Numbered from the stretch's first letter, positions 36,007 to 44,560 are shown. The stretch: DNA of 44,560 nucleotides from Nevskia sp. (GCA_031291075.1 JARLJS010000202.1:1-44560); one strand, 5' to 3'. Notes: generated by a model from the letters alone, not told the origin. Program-made: numbers and translations.

Positions 36007-36108
36007 GTCGCGCGGCCCGATTGACAAGGCACCGCGGCTTGCCGGCCCTGGGCTGTGGGAAACTCCCGTGTATAAAGTAGGTCCTATAACGAAGGAGGAG
36101 GATTTGCG

Positions 36109-37458
36109 GTGAGCCGGAACAAGGACAAGGACAAGGATAAAGACAGGAAATTCAACGCCACCACGCCCGCCAAGCGCTTCTTCAAGCTGGCCGGCATGAC
36201 GGCCAGCATCGCCTCGAACGTCACGCGCAGCCAGGTCAAGAAGATGCTGGGCAATCCCGACGGCGCCGAGGAGATGAAGAAGCTCTACAGCGATATCGGC
36301 GAACGCCTCGCCGACACCCTGGGCGAAATGAAGGGCGCGGTGATGAAAATGGGGCAGATCGCCTCCCAGTACACCGACATGCTGCCCAAGGAAGTCGCCG
36401 AGGCGCTGAAGAAGCTGCAGAAGGAGTCGCCGCCCATGCCGTTCGCGCAGATCGAGAAGCAGATCGCGACCGAGCTGGGCAAGCCTGCCGCCGAGTTGTT
36501 CGCCTCGATCGACCCGGCCCCGTTTGCGGCCGCTTCGATCGGCCAGGTGCACCGCGCCCGCACCCATGCCGGGGAGGAGGTGGTGGTCAAGGTGCAGTAT
36601 CCGGGCGTGGAGGACTGCGTCGAATCCGACCTGAAGCACCTGCGCATGGCGCTGCGCATGGCCGGGCTGCTCAAGGTGGACAAGGAGATGCTGGACGCCG
36701 TGTTCGGCGAGATCCGCCGCAGCCTCAAGGAGGAACTGGACTACAAGCGCGAGGCCGACAATGCCCGCGCCTTCGCCAGCTTCCACGCAAACGATCCCAA
36801 GATCATCATTCCCCGCGTATTCGAGCAGTTCACCTCGAAGCGGGTGCTGACTCTGGCTTACGAGCCGGGGGACCACATCAGCAAGGTGCGCGAGCCGGAC
36901 TATACGAAGGAAGTCATCAACGAGCTGGGCCACCGCCTGTTCAATGCCATGGGCGCCCACATCTTCGCCCTGCATGCCGTGCACTGCGATCCGCACCCGG
37001 GCAATTTCGCCTTTCGCCAGGATGGTTCGCTGGTGATCTACGACTACGGCTGCATCAAGAAGCTGAACCAGGAAACGGTGGAGAACTTCCGCAAGACCAC
37101 CCGCGCCGCGCTGGCCGGGGACTACAGCGCGCTGGAACTGGCGCTGATCAGGCTGGGGGTGCGCAACACCGAGATCGCTCCGCATATCGGCGGCACCTTC
37201 TACGCCCCGTGGGCGGAGCTGACCCTGCGCCCGTTTTCCGATACGCCGTTCGACTTCGGCCACTCGCGGCTGCACGAGGACCTGATCGCCCAGGGTCGCA
37301 AGTCGCTCAAGTACTGGAATGCGTTCCAGGCCTCCCCGGACACGTTGATGGTGAACCGCATGCTGGCCGGTCACTACTGGACGATGAAGGAATTGGGCGT
37401 CAACACGGCCTTCCGGGGCGCCCTGGAGCGCAATCTGAGCCTCGCCCAGGCCGCCTGA
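36109..37458 (+). CDS. ABC1/AarF/UbiB-family atypical kinase
   Basis: The 449-residue protein belongs to the ABC1/AarF family (UbiB/ADCK-like atypical kinases), linked in bacteria and mitochondria to ubiquinone synthesis or lipid handling. Family features are visible: KMGQ of the KxGQ motif (80-83), AAAS (140-143) in the Ala-rich loop, VVVKVQYPGV with the catalytic-site Lys (161), LDYKREADN, CDPHPGN and the YDYG metal motif. No C-terminal membrane helices are obvious, unlike enterobacterial UbiB, so this is a paralogue-type AarF. The N-terminus has a KDKDKDKD run. GTG 36109 has a strong AAGGAGGAGG 8-9 bases upstream. It sits alone between the rpsA terminator and ihfB. Confidence 0.85.
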   Translation: MSRNKDKDKDKDRKFNATTPAKRFFKLAGMTASIASNVTRSQVKKMLGNPDGAEEMKKLYSDIGERLADTLGEMKGAVMKMGQIASQYTDMLPKEVAEALKKLQKESPPMPFAQIEKQIATELGKPAAELFASIDPAPFAAASIGQVHRARTHAGEEVVVKVQYPGVEDCVESDLKHLRMALRMAGLLKVDKEMLDAVFGEIRRSLKEELDYKREADNARAFASFHANDPKIIIPRVFEQFTSKRVLTLAYEPGDHISKVREPDYTKEVINELGHRLFNAMGAHIFALHAVHCDPHPGNFAFRQDGSLVIYDYGCIKKLNQETVENFRKTTRAALAGDYSALELALIRLGVRNTEIAPHIGGTFYAPWAELTLRPFSDTPFDFGHSRLHEDLIAQGRKSLKYWNAFQASPDTLMVNRMLAGHYWTMKELGVNTAFRGALERNLSLAQAA

Positions 37459-37511
37459 CGGCTTGGAAACCGGCAGCCGGCCCCTGCCGGCCGCCGCGGG
37501 GGGCAAAAAAT

Positions 37512-37565
37512 ACCGGCGCAAGGTCCGTGCAGTAAAAACAACTACTTGCGCGCCGGTGTTTTTTT
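37512..37565 (+). terminator. Hairpin plus T run after the AarF gene
   Basis: ACCGGCGCAAG (37512-37522) pairs with CTTGCGCGCCGGT (37545-37557) with a two-base bulge and a 22-base loop, then a run of seven T. This is a plausible terminator before ihfB. TAAAAT at 37574-37579 just downstream is a -10-like hexamer that could serve ihfB, without a clear -35. Confidence 0.6.
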
Positions 37566-37608
37566 CTTTATCGTAAAATCAATCGCTTAAGCCCCACCAC
37601 GGTAGCGC

Positions 37609-37929
37609 ATGACCAAGTCGGAGCTGATCGAAGCCATTGCCCTCAAGCAAACGCATCTGATGCAGAAGGATGTGGAGCTTGCGGTGAAACTGGTGCTGGA
37701 TCACATCAGCAACGCGCTGGCCAGGGAGGAGCGCGTCGAAATCCGCGGTTTCGGCAGCTTCGCGCTGCACAGCCGCCCTGCGCGCGTCGGCCGCAATCCC
37801 AAGACCGGCGACGCCGTTCACATCCCGGCCAAGCGCGTGCCTCATTTCAAGCCCGGCAAGGAGATGCGCGAGCGCGTCAACCTGGCGGGGCACGACGAGC
37901 CATTGCCCGCAGCGGCGGCGGGTGCCTGA
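37609..37929 (+). CDS. ihfB: Integration host factor subunit beta
   Basis: The 106-residue DNA-bending protein of the HU/IHF family pairs with IhfA to form IHF, a nucleoid and transcription architectural factor. [11 protein letters not shown], the [26 protein letters not shown] arm (beta-arm with the intercalating Pro region) and [15 protein letters not shown] are typical for IhfB. It is a little longer than E. coli IhfB (94) by an Ala/Pro-rich tail. lapA starts at its stop (TGATG). rpsA-ihfB are neighbours in many gammaproteobacteria; here the AarF gene is inserted between them. Confidence 0.95.
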   Translation: MTKSELIEAIALKQTHLMQKDVELAVKLVLDHISNALAREERVEIRGFGSFALHSRPARVGRNPKTGDAVHIPAKRVPHFKPGKEMRERVNLAGHDEPLPAAAAGA

Positions 37930-38225
37930 TGCTGCGAGCCGCGGCGGTCCTGGTCGTCGTCGCCACAGTATTCATCGTCGGTGCCGGGCTCGGATACTTC
38001 AATTCCGCGCCGGTGAGCTTCCACTACCTGTTCGGCACGGTGGATGTGCGGCTGGCCGTGCTGCTGGTCGCCACCTTCGCCGTCGCCGCGCTGCTGACCC
38101 TGCTGCTGTGCGCATTCCGCATGGTCGGCCTGTCCGGCGAGGCGCGCCGCCTGCGCCGGCGCCTGCGGGACGCCGAAACGGAACTGAAGAATCTCCGTAA
38201 TCTGCAACTGCCCCCCGAGCACTGA
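37929..38225 (+). CDS. lapA: LapA-family inner-membrane protein
   Basis: The 98-residue protein has two membrane helices (~4-24 and ~42-64) and a cytoplasmic coiled tail rich in Arg/Glu (ARRLRRRLRDAETELKNL), the layout of LapA (YciS, DUF1049). In E. coli LapA and LapB act together to control the LPS-synthesis enzyme LpxC. ATG 37929 shares its A with the ihfB TGA, and lapB follows after 17 bp, so the three genes are probably one transcript. Confidence 0.9.
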   Translation: MLRAAAVLVVVATVFIVGAGLGYFNSAPVSFHYLFGTVDVRLAVLLVATFAVAALLTLLLCAFRMVGLSGEARRLRRRLRDAETELKNLRNLQLPPEH

Positions 38226-38242
38226 ACAAGGGATGTATCCCG

Positions 38243-39382
38243 ATGTTCGATAGCACCTTCGCCTGGCTGCTGCTGCCGCTCGGAATCGCGCTGGGCTGGG
38301 CCTGGGCTCGCGGCCGCGGCAACGCCGGTGGCGAGGCCCGGACCGACACGCTGGCCGGGCTCAGCAGCCTCGCCAACGACAACGCGGACCAGGCCATCGT
38401 GGCGCTCAGCCGCGCCGCCGAGGCCGATCCCGCGGCAGCCGAACTTCAACTCACTTTGGGCGGACTGTTCCGTAAGCGCGGCGAGATCGACCGCGCCATC
38501 CAGCTCCACGAGGCGGTCCTGGCGCGACCGGGGTTGCCCCAGGGCTTGGCGGAGGCTGCCCGTGTCGAACTGGCCCAGGACTTTCTCAAAGCAGGCCTGC
38601 TGGACCGGGCCGAGTCACTGCTGCGGGAACTGGCGGACTCCAGCGCCCGGCTCGACGCCGCGCTGGAACTGATGCTGGACCTCTACGAGCAGGGGCGCGA
38701 CTGGCCGCAGGCGATCGAGGCCGCCCAGCGCCTGCAGGCGGCGAAGGGGCGCTCCATGGCCCAGCGAATCGCGCACTATCGCTGCGAACTGGCGGATGCG
38801 GCCCGCCAGGCCGGCGATATCCCCGCGGCGGCGCAGGAGTTGCAGCGGGCCCTGGAACAAGACTCCGACAGCGTGCGCGCCTGCCTGGCGCAGGCCGCGC
38901 TGGCCGAGCAGGCGAAGGACTGGCCCGCCGCGATCAAGGCCTACTGGAACGCGATGCAGCGCGACGGACGCTTTTTCTCCGAAGTGGTCGGACCACTCGA
39001 GCGTTGTTACCGCGAAACGGCCGATCCGCGCGGCTACGGGCGATTCCTCGACGAGGCCGAGACCGCGCTGGCGGACGCGGCCGCCCCCTCCCTGGCCAAG
39101 GCGCGCTGGCTGCGCGAGCAGGGCGGCGATGTTCGGGCCTACTTTGGCGAGCAGCTTGCACGCAAGCCGACCCGGGAGGGCGTGCTGCTATGGCTGGAGA
39201 CGGGCGCGGGCGAGGACAGCCCGGCCTGGCTGCAGACCCTGCGCGAATCGCTCAGGAAATCGTTGCAGAGCCGGCCCCGCTATGCCTGTTCGAGCTGTGG
39301 ATTGCAGCCCAGCATGCTGTTCTGGCAGTGTCCGAAGTGCCGGCACTGGGGCACGGTGTTTCCGCTCGAAGACCGCTTGTAG
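38243..39382 (+). CDS. lapB: LapB (YciM) TPR protein controlling LPS assembly
   Basis: The 379-residue protein starts with one membrane anchor (FAWLLLPLGIALGWAWARG), then about nine tetratricopeptide repeats (ADQAIVALSRAAEADPAAAELQLTLGGLF and so on), and ends with a rubredoxin-like zinc ribbon with Cys349, Cys352, Cys363 and Cys366. This is the exact layout of E. coli LapB, which recruits FtsH to degrade LpxC and so limits LPS synthesis. An AAGGGA lies 9 bases before ATG 38243. It directly follows lapA. A GC-rich hairpin overlaps its stop. Confidence 0.95.
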   Translation: MFDSTFAWLLLPLGIALGWAWARGRGNAGGEARTDTLAGLSSLANDNADQAIVALSRAAEADPAAAELQLTLGGLFRKRGEIDRAIQLHEAVLARPGLPQGLAEAARVELAQDFLKAGLLDRAESLLRELADSSARLDAALELMLDLYEQGRDWPQAIEAAQRLQAAKGRSMAQRIAHYRCELADAARQAGDIPAAAQELQRALEQDSDSVRACLAQAALAEQAKDWPAAIKAYWNAMQRDGRFFSEVVGPLERCYRETADPRGYGRFLDEAETALADAAAPSLAKARWLREQGGDVRAYFGEQLARKPTREGVLLWLETGAGEDSPAWLQTLRESLRKSLQSRPRYACSSCGLQPSMLFWQCPKCRHWGTVFPLEDRL

Positions 39383-39407
39383 GGCCGGCTGCCGTGGCAG
39401 CCGGCCC
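39382..39407. terminator. Hairpin between convergent lapB and beta-helix genes
   Basis: A perfect 12-bp stem (39382-39393 with 39396-39407; GGGCCGGCTGCC and complement) begins at the last base of the lapB stop and lies 18 bp from the stop of the convergent gene. It lacks a clear T run, but its position fits a bidirectional terminator. Confidence 0.5.
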
Positions 39408-39425
39408 CTGTTGCTACAACCGGTT

Positions 39426-40511
39426 TCAGCGGAACACTTTCGGCACCGTCAGCAACTGCACCGGATTGGCGGCGAGCGCCGCGGCGTTGATGTCGGCGGC
39501 GTTGCTGCCGGAGGAGCCCGACGCCGCGCAGACCGTGTTGAACAGCACGATCGGGTTGTGGGTCGAACTCACATCGATGGCGTTGATGTGCGGCGGATTG
39601 TGGGCATAACCCGCGCCGCAGATGACGTTCTGCACGATCGAATCACCGTCGCCCTGGTCCGATACGCCGGCCTGGTACGGCGTGCTGCCGTCGAAGCCGG
39701 TGGTATTGGTTACCGCGTTGTCGCGCAGGATGTTGCCGGAGGCGGTATCGCCGGTCTGGGTCGAGACCGCGTGGATGCAGTCGGCCGCGACATTGGAGAA
39801 CCACACGGCGACGTCATTGCCGACCGCGGTGTTGCTGTTGACCTGGACGTTGTTGGTCGTGTTGTTGGGCGGTCCGTAGCAGGGCCCGCCGAACACCAGG
39901 ATGCCGCCGCTGGAGGCAAAGTTCGGACCGGTGTAGGAGTTGCCGAAAACCACGTTGTTAGTGACCGTGGCCTTGGCGCCGTAGCCCACCTCGATACCAT
40001 TCTGTGCGATGTAGTTCACCGGACCCTCGCCGATCACGGTGTTGCCGCTGATAGCGGCGCTGGCGGTGGCGCCGTTCACCACGATGCCCCCTTTCTGGTA
40101 GTTCCATATCTCGTTGCCGGCGATGGTGCCGCTGGCTGTGCTGCCGAAGGCGAAGTAGATGGCCACGCCGTGCTGGTCGCCGTTGAGCGGGGTTTCGCCG
40201 ATGTCGTGGACGTTGGAATTGGTGACGTTGATGCTGGCCCCGTTGTTGACGATGCCGAAGTAGTTGGCGCCGTGCACGTTGGCGCCGTTGACCGCGCTGC
40301 CGTGCGCGGCATGGGAGTCATAGTAGACGCCGATGTTGCAGCCGGTGGCGTTGACCTCCCCCGTCACGGTCCCGGCCGGGTCGATCAGCGCCGCGGTGAG
40401 GTTGATGCTGTCCCGCATGAAGCCGGTGGCGGTACACGAGGCCAGGGCCTTGACCGGGGACAAGCAGGCTGCCGCCGCGGCGACGACGCCGCAGATCGAT
40501 ATCAGTTTCAT
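39426..40511 (-). CDS. Secreted right-handed parallel beta-helix protein
   Basis: The 361-residue protein has a signal peptide (MKLISICGVVAAAAACLSPV, then KALA, cleaved before SC). The mature region consists of short repeats rich in Asn, Gly, Val and Ile, such as GIVNNGASINVTNSNVH, ISGNTVIGEG, ATVTNNVVFGNS and VQVNSNTAVGN, the pattern of the right-handed beta-helix/pectate-lyase-like superfamily. Six or more Cys may form disulfides. No catalytic cluster is evident, so it may bind or cleave carbohydrate, or be a surface adhesin. A strong AGGAGG lies 6 bases before ATG 40511. A 247-bp gap separates it from the protease gene upstream. Confidence 0.75.
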   Translation of the reverse strand: MKLISICGVVAAAAACLSPVKALASCTATGFMRDSINLTAALIDPAGTVTGEVNATGCNIGVYYDSHAAHGSAVNGANVHGANYFGIVNNGASINVTNSNVHDIGETPLNGDQHGVAIYFAFGSTASGTIAGNEIWNYQKGGIVVNGATASAAISGNTVIGEGPVNYIAQNGIEVGYGAKATVTNNVVFGNSYTGPNFASSGGILVFGGPCYGPPNNTTNNVQVNSNTAVGNDVAVWFSNVAADCIHAVSTQTGDTASGNILRDNAVTNTTGFDGSTPYQAGVSDQGDGDSIVQNVICGAGYAHNPPHINAIDVSSTHNPIVLFNTVCAASGSSGSNAADINAAALAANPVQLLTVPKVFR

Positions 40512-40758
40512 TGAATCCTCCTAAGCCGTTGTGGCGCGGTGTCGCCTGTCCCATCCGCCGTCAATGGCCGATGGTGGAGTGCACTTTGCCTGGCCCGCCC
40601 GAGCGGCGAACTCGACATCGCTCCGGCTTTTCCCTGAGAGCCGTTGTCGAACGGTTGATCAGGAAGCTAGCACGAACACCCCGATGGGATGTCCTATGTC
40701 ACGTCACTAATATCATGCAACTACATGATAATAGTGCGTAATAATTTTGTAATACCGG
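40512..40758 (-). promoter_or_regulatory. AT-rich upstream region of the beta-helix gene with a perfect inverted repeat
   Basis: This gap is clearly richer in A and T than its neighbours. TATCATG (40711-40717) and CATGATA (40724-40730) form a perfect 7-bp inverted repeat with a 6-bp spacer, an operator-like site. TTGCAT-like and TATTAT-like hexamers overlap it, but no pair is well spaced. A minus-strand segment at about 40625-40650 holds CTCTCAGGGAAAA inside a short stem. Confidence 0.45.
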
Positions 40759-42216
40759 CTAGCCGCGTTGCAGCTGACGCAGCTCTTCCTTGGGAATGGT
40801 GTCGAGCAGCTGCTTGCGCCGCGCCAGCAGGCGCGCCCGGTCGTCGTTGCTGATGCTGGCCACCCGCAGGCCGACGTTGAGCTGCTCCAGCGCGCCACGC
40901 ATATCGCCACGCTGGAACAGGTAATTGGCGATCTCGTACTGCGCCTCGGCGGTGTTACCGGTGGCGCGCGCCGCTTCCGACAGCAGGCGGTAGGTGTCAA
41001 TGCGGTTGCCCAGCGCCTGGCCGTAGCTGAGCAGGGTCTGGCGGGCCTGGTCCGGACGGCCGGCATTGATAAGGGCCTCGGCGTACTTGAGGATGCCCGG
41101 GGCGTAGCGTGGATTGGCCGCGACCAGGCGCGCGTAAAGATCGAGCGATTCCTGGGTCTTGCCCGCCTGCCCCAGGATCCGCGCCTGTAGCAGATTCACG
41201 TTGGGCTGCTTGGGGTAGGCGTCGACCAACGGCTGCAGCGCGCTGAGTGCCTGCTGGTTCTGCTCGAGGTTGGCCAGGGACATGGCGTAGCCGTACTGGT
41301 TTTCCGGCGTGTTGCGACCGGCGTTGATCTCGCCGGCGAAATAGCCCATCGCCTCGTTGGGCGAATCGGTCTCCAGGACACGGGTGCGCGCCCGCATCAG
41401 GGAGAACTCGATCGAGTCCTTGACCATGCGGGGACCATATTGCGCCGCCCGCTCGGTGGCCTCGGCGATGCGGGTGGTGTCGGCCGGGTGGGTCATCAGG
41501 ATTTCGGGCAGGCGGCTGCCGTACAGGCGCGTCTGCTGTGCCAGCTTGCCGAAGAAGGTGGCCATCCCCATCGGGTCGTAGCCTGCCGCGGCGAGCTTGC
41601 GGATGCCGAAGCGGTCGGCTTCCATCTCATTGGCGCGGGTGTAGGTGACCTGTCGCTGGTAGTTGATGCCCTGGCCGATCGACAAGGCCCCGAGCACCAC
41701 GTTGGGGTTGGCGGAACCGGCGATGATGGCCGCCAGCACGCCCAGCCAGGTGGCGATGTCGGCGACCTGGGTATCGCCGGCCGCGCGCGCGATGTGGCGC
41801 TGGGTGACGTGGGATTCCTCGTGCGCCAGCACGCCGGCCAGCTCGCTTTCGTTGGACGCCGCGACGATGGTGCCGGCGTTGAAGCCGATATAGCCCCCGG
41901 GCAGGGCGAAGGCGTTGATGCGGTTGTCGGCGATCAGGTAGAAATTGAACGGCGGCGGATTGGGCGTGGTGGGGTCCGCGGCGGCCAGCTTCCAGCCGAT
42001 GTTGGACAGGTACTCGGTGACTTCCGGATCGTCGACGATGTAGTCGTAGCGGTACATCTCCGCCACCACTTGCGCGCCCAGCTTGGTTTCCTCGGCGGGA
42101 GACAGGGTCAGGTCGGCCGGGCTGCCCAGGGCGGGGAGATCGATGTCCTTCTGGGAAAAGCCGGGAAGCGCCGTCAGCGCGAAGACCGCGCCAACGACCA
42201 GGGTGCGTCTGAGCAT
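40759..42216 (-). CDS. bepA: BepA/YfgC-like periplasmic M48 metalloprotease with TPR repeats
   Basis: The ~485-residue protein has a signal peptide (MLRRTLVVGAVFALTALPGF). Zn ligands are HEESH (His132, Glu133, His136) and Glu197 of NEMEAD, and MTHPADTTRI carries the M48 switch region. After ~260 comes a TPR array (AMGYFAGEINAGRN onward). This matches E. coli BepA, which helps or degrades LptD and BamA in outer-membrane assembly. In-frame ATG 42237 adds seven residues; the GGAGG between the two ATGs is 14 bases from 42216, so the exact start is open. It is divergent from cvpA. Confidence 0.87.
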   Translation of the reverse strand: MLRRTLVVGAVFALTALPGFSQKDIDLPALGSPADLTLSPAEETKLGAQVVAEMYRYDYIVDDPEVTEYLSNIGWKLAAADPTTPNPPPFNFYLIADNRINAFALPGGYIGFNAGTIVAASNESELAGVLAHEESHVTQRHIARAAGDTQVADIATWLGVLAAIIAGSANPNVVLGALSIGQGINYQRQVTYTRANEMEADRFGIRKLAAAGYDPMGMATFFGKLAQQTRLYGSRLPEILMTHPADTTRIAEATERAAQYGPRMVKDSIEFSLMRARTRVLETDSPNEAMGYFAGEINAGRNTPENQYGYAMSLANLEQNQQALSALQPLVDAYPKQPNVNLLQARILGQAGKTQESLDLYARLVAANPRYAPGILKYAEALINAGRPDQARQTLLSYGQALGNRIDTYRLLSEAARATGNTAEAQYEIANYLFQRGDMRGALEQLNVGLRVASISNDDRARLLARRKQLLDTIPKEELRQLQRG

Positions 42217-42373
42217 GAAAAAACCGCGAGCCTCCATTAAAGCAACAGTTTACGCTTAGAGCCGCCCCTTTGCCGCGAAGTTTCTTGTTGCGCAAAGTAA
42301 ACAGATGGTGCCGCGGGGCCGCACGGCACCGCGCGAAATGTTAAAATTCAGTGACCGCAGGAGCGGGGAGAGC
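42217..42373. promoter_or_regulatory. Divergent intergenic region between bepA and cvpA
   Basis: This 157-bp gap must carry promoters for both directions. TAAAAT (42342-42347) is a -10-like hexamer 27 bases before the cvpA start. A GC-rich hairpin GGTGCCG (42307-42313)/CGGCACC (42324-42330) lies just before it. I see no well-spaced -35 nor an obvious purine-repressor box. Confidence 0.3.
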
Positions 42374-42904
42374 ATGGTCTGGGTGGATTACGTCTTCATC
42401 GGTATCGTTCTCTTGTCCGTGCTGGTCGGTGCGTTGCGCGGATTTGTCCGCGAAGCCTTGAGCCTTGCCACCTGGGTCCTGGCCGTGGTTGCCACGCTGG
42501 CCTATGGGCCGGTGGCAGCCGATCACCTCCAACCCATCATCGGTTCCGCCCCGATCCGCGCCCTCGTGGGGCGCGCCCTGGTGTTCCTCGGCGCACTGCT
42601 GGCCGGCGGGCTGGTGATCTGGCTGGTCGGGGTGATCCTGCGCGGCAGCGGGCTGGCGCCGGTGGACCGGATGGTCGGCTCGGGTTTCGGCCTGCTGCGC
42701 GGCGCCTTCATCGTGGTCGCCCTGGTGATGCTGGGGGGCGGCAGCGAGGCCAGCCGCCAGGGTTGGTGGCAGCACTCCGTGCTGGTTCCGCAGATTCAAC
42801 CGTTTGCGAGCGAGCTGCAGGGCTTGATTCCGCCCCGCTGGCTCGCATATTTGGAGCCTCCGCAGGCCCCGTCCCGCGGTACCGTCATCAAGCCGGAGAA
42901 GTGA
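42374..42904 (+). CDS. cvpA: CvpA-family inner-membrane protein
   Basis: The 176-residue protein has four hydrophobic segments, beginning [34 protein letters not shown], the conserved CvpA opening. E. coli CvpA is needed for colicin V production and for resistance to bile salts, and lies in the purF operon as here. The C-terminus is Pro-rich. ATG 42374 has GGGGAG/AGGAG upstream and begins at the conserved residues; the frame opens earlier without a good start. purF follows after 4 bp. Confidence 0.92.
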   Translation: MVWVDYVFIGIVLLSVLVGALRGFVREALSLATWVLAVVATLAYGPVAADHLQPIIGSAPIRALVGRALVFLGALLAGGLVIWLVGVILRGSGLAPVDRMVGSGFGLLRGAFIVVALVMLGGGSEASRQGWWQHSVLVPQIQPFASELQGLIPPRWLAYLEPPQAPSRGTVIKPEK

Positions 42905-42908
42905 TTCC

Positions 42909-44426
42909 ATGTGCGGCATAGTCGGCGTCGTCGCCAAGCAGCCGGTCAACCAGGAAATCTACGATGCCCTGACCATGCTGCAGCACCGCGGCCAGGACGC
43001 CGCAGGCATCATCACCAACGAAGGCGACCGGCTTCACCTGCATAAGGACAACGGGCTGGTCCGCGACGTGTTCCACTCCGACGACACCATGATCCGCCTG
43101 CGCGGCAACATGGGCGTGGGCCACGTGCGCTACCCGACCGCCGGCTGCTCCACCTCCGCCGAGGCGCAGCCGTTCTACACCAACACGCCCTTCGGCATCT
43201 GCCTGTCGCACAACGGCAACCTCACCAATGCCGAGCAGCTCAAGCACGAGCTGTTCGTGGAGGACCGCCGGCACCTCAACACCGATTCCGACTCGGAGGT
43301 GCTGCTTAATGTGTTCGCCCATGAACTGATGATGTGCGGCACCCTGCGGGTGACGCCCAACGAGGTGTTCGAGGCGGTGTCGCGGGTTCACATCCGCGCC
43401 CGCGGCGCCTATGCCTGCGTCGCCCTCATCAGCGGTTACGGTATCGTCGGCTTCCGCGACCCGTTTGGCATCCGGCCGGTGATTTACGGCCGCCGCGAGG
43501 GGCCTTATGGCACCGATTACATGATCGCCTCGGAATCGGTGGCGCTGGACGCCGCCGGCTTCGAACTGATCGGCGACATCGCTCCCGGCGAGGCGGTCTA
43601 CATCACCCTCGACGGCAAGCTGCACAAGCGCCAGTGCGCGCAGAACCCGGTGTATTCGCCCTGCATCTTCGAGCACGTCTACCTGGCGCGGCCGGACTCG
43701 GTGATGGACGACATCTACGTCTACAAGGCGCGCCTGCGCATGGGCGAGAAGCTGGCCGACAAGCTCAAGCGGGAGTGGCCGGACCACGACATCGACGTCG
43801 TCATCCCGATCCCGGACACCAGCCGCGTCGCCGGCGCCGAACTGGCCAACCTGCTGGGCCTCAAGTACCGCGAAGGCTTCGTCAAGAACCGCTATATCGG
43901 CCGCACTTTCATCATGCCGGGGCAGGCGCAACGCAAGAAATCGGTGCGGCAGAAGCTGAACCCCATCGACCTCGAATTCAGCGGCAAGAACGTGCTGCTG
44001 GTGGACGATTCCATCGTCCGCGGCACCACCTCCAAGGAAATCATCCAGATGGCACGCGACGCCGGTGCCAAGAAGGTGTATTTCGCCTCCGCCGCGCCGC
44101 CGGTGCGCTACCCCAACGTGTACGGCATCGACATGCCGACCTCCAGCGAGCTGGTCGCACACGGCCGCAGCCACGAGGAACTGCAGCAGCTGCTCGGCGC
44201 CGATCGCCTGATCTACCAGGACCTGGAAGACCTGATCGATGCGGTGCGCCACAAGAACTCCAAGATCCAGCGCTTCGACACCTCGGTGTTCACCGGCGAG
44301 TACGTGACACAGGACATCAGCGAGGACTATCTCAACCAGCTCGAGCTGTTCCGCTCCGACGCGGCCAAGGAGGCGCGGCGCGTGCGCGCCGGCAACGTCG
44401 TGATCGAACTGCACAACGCACGCTAG
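42909..44426 (+). CDS. purF: Amidophosphoribosyltransferase
   Basis: The 505-residue enzyme makes 5-phosphoribosylamine from PRPP and glutamine, the first committed step of purine synthesis. Cys2, directly after Met, is the glutaminase nucleophile (MCGIVGVV); [16 protein letters not shown] and DSDSEVLL belong to the Ntn glutaminase domain. [17 protein letters not shown] is the PRPP-binding motif of the phosphoribosyltransferase domain. Length equals the E. coli enzyme (505). Purines normally feed back on it. It follows cvpA by 4 bp and is the last gene before the edge repeat. Confidence 0.97.
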   Translation: MCGIVGVVAKQPVNQEIYDALTMLQHRGQDAAGIITNEGDRLHLHKDNGLVRDVFHSDDTMIRLRGNMGVGHVRYPTAGCSTSAEAQPFYTNTPFGICLSHNGNLTNAEQLKHELFVEDRRHLNTDSDSEVLLNVFAHELMMCGTLRVTPNEVFEAVSRVHIRARGAYACVALISGYGIVGFRDPFGIRPVIYGRREGPYGTDYMIASESVALDAAGFELIGDIAPGEAVYITLDGKLHKRQCAQNPVYSPCIFEHVYLARPDSVMDDIYVYKARLRMGEKLADKLKREWPDHDIDVVIPIPDTSRVAGAELANLLGLKYREGFVKNRYIGRTFIMPGQAQRKKSVRQKLNPIDLEFSGKNVLLVDDSIVRGTTSKEIIQMARDAGAKKVYFASAAPPVRYPNVYGIDMPTSSELVAHGRSHEELQQLLGADRLIYQDLEDLIDAVRHKNSKIQRFDTSVFTGEYVTQDISEDYLNQLELFRSDAAKEARRVRAGNVVIELHNAR

Positions 44427-44461
44427 TGTGGTGAGTTGGAAATTCGTTAACTAAATTTCTT

Positions 44462-44548
44462 CGTCATTCCCGCGCAGGCGGGAATCCAGTTTTCGATTTT
44501 GCACGAAGCTCCAAAGCAGAACTGGGTCCCCGCCTCCGCGGGGACGAC
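44462..44548. repeat. Inverted dispersed element with two CCCGC hairpins at the window edge
   Basis: Two hairpins, ATTCCCGC/GCGGGAAT (44466-44473, 44478-44485) and GTCCCCGC/GCGGGGAC (44526-44533, 44538-44545), are themselves in inverted arrangement with flanking CCAGTT/AACTGG. The GTCATTCCCGC...GGGAATCCAG pattern is a widely scattered intergenic element in proteobacteria. It starts ~35 bp after purF and may act as a terminator. Confidence 0.65.
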
Positions 44549-44560
44549 AGTCCCAACTTA

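Noticed and set aside
36027-36044. Sigma-54-like GGCAC...TTGC pair before the AarF gene
   Set aside because: The GG-to-GC distance is one base too long for sigma-54 and the flanks do not match; treated as chance.
36021-36076. TTGACA (36021) with TATAAA (36071) as a sigma-70 promoter
   Set aside because: The hexamers are 44 bp apart, far beyond the 16-18 bp spacing; no other -35 pairs with TATAAA.
40620-40660. CTCTCAGGGAAAA resembling the 3' part of a glycine riboswitch
   Set aside because: The matching 5' half and second aptamer were not found, and the downstream gene is not glycine-related.

Overview
The window is about 44.5 kb of GC-rich bacterial chromosome. Gene order and protein families point to a gammaproteobacterium. 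The run gyrA-serC-serA-pheA-hisC-tyrA-aroA-cmk-rpsA-ihfB-lapA-lapB, followed by cvpA-purF, is the housekeeping order of Pseudomonas and Xanthomonas/Nevskia-type gammaproteobacteria. My best guess is a Nevskiales/Solimonadaceae-like organism; this is inferred from gene content and not proven by a marker gene. No rRNA or tRNA gene was seen.

Left edge (1-857): an artefact-like run of C, then the 3' part of an NAD-dependent epimerase gene and a MITE-like palindromic element lying between convergent genes.

Left accessory block (858-8106, minus strand): a DUF4331-type exported protein, a second exported protein resembling the other half of DUF4331, two TPR proteins, a HupE/UreJ-type membrane protein with an EF-hand loop, a PHB-depolymerase-like esterase and a repeat lipoprotein. 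Most of these genes overlap by a few bases, so they look like one operon.

Central redox block (8163-21473 minus; 21561-22892 plus). In transcription order the minus-strand genes are: an 801-residue protein with a flavin disulfide-reductase fold, two cyclic-nucleotide-binding domains and four [4Fe-4S] motifs; a five-helix b-type cytochrome with two His pairs; an FHA domain tethered through one membrane helix to a periplasmic decaheme cytochrome; a lipoprotein with two GlcG/HbpS domains; an outer-membrane barrel with a FimV/LysM-like N-terminus; and a 1298-residue exported decaheme cytochrome with an LVIVD-type propeller. A divergent pentaheme cytochrome sits behind a good sigma-70 promoter. 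Together these proteins could carry electrons between a cytoplasmic flavin/Fe-S protein, the inner membrane, the periplasm and the outer membrane, with cNMP and FHA sensing built into the carriers. This is the best candidate in the window for a little-described system; the electron path and its direction are inference.

Housekeeping block (23027-39382, plus): gyrA, then serine biosynthesis (serC, serA) with a LOG-family gene between them, aromatic amino-acid synthesis (pheA, hisC, tyrA, aroA), cmk and rpsA with a strong terminator, an ABC1/UbiB-like kinase gene, ihfB, and the LPS-control pair lapA-lapB. Several intergenic gaps hold imperfect hairpins made of short tandem motifs.

Right end (39426-44560): a secreted beta-helix protein and a BepA-like M48 protease on the minus strand, cvpA and purF on the plus strand, and at the edge a dispersed inverted-repeat element.
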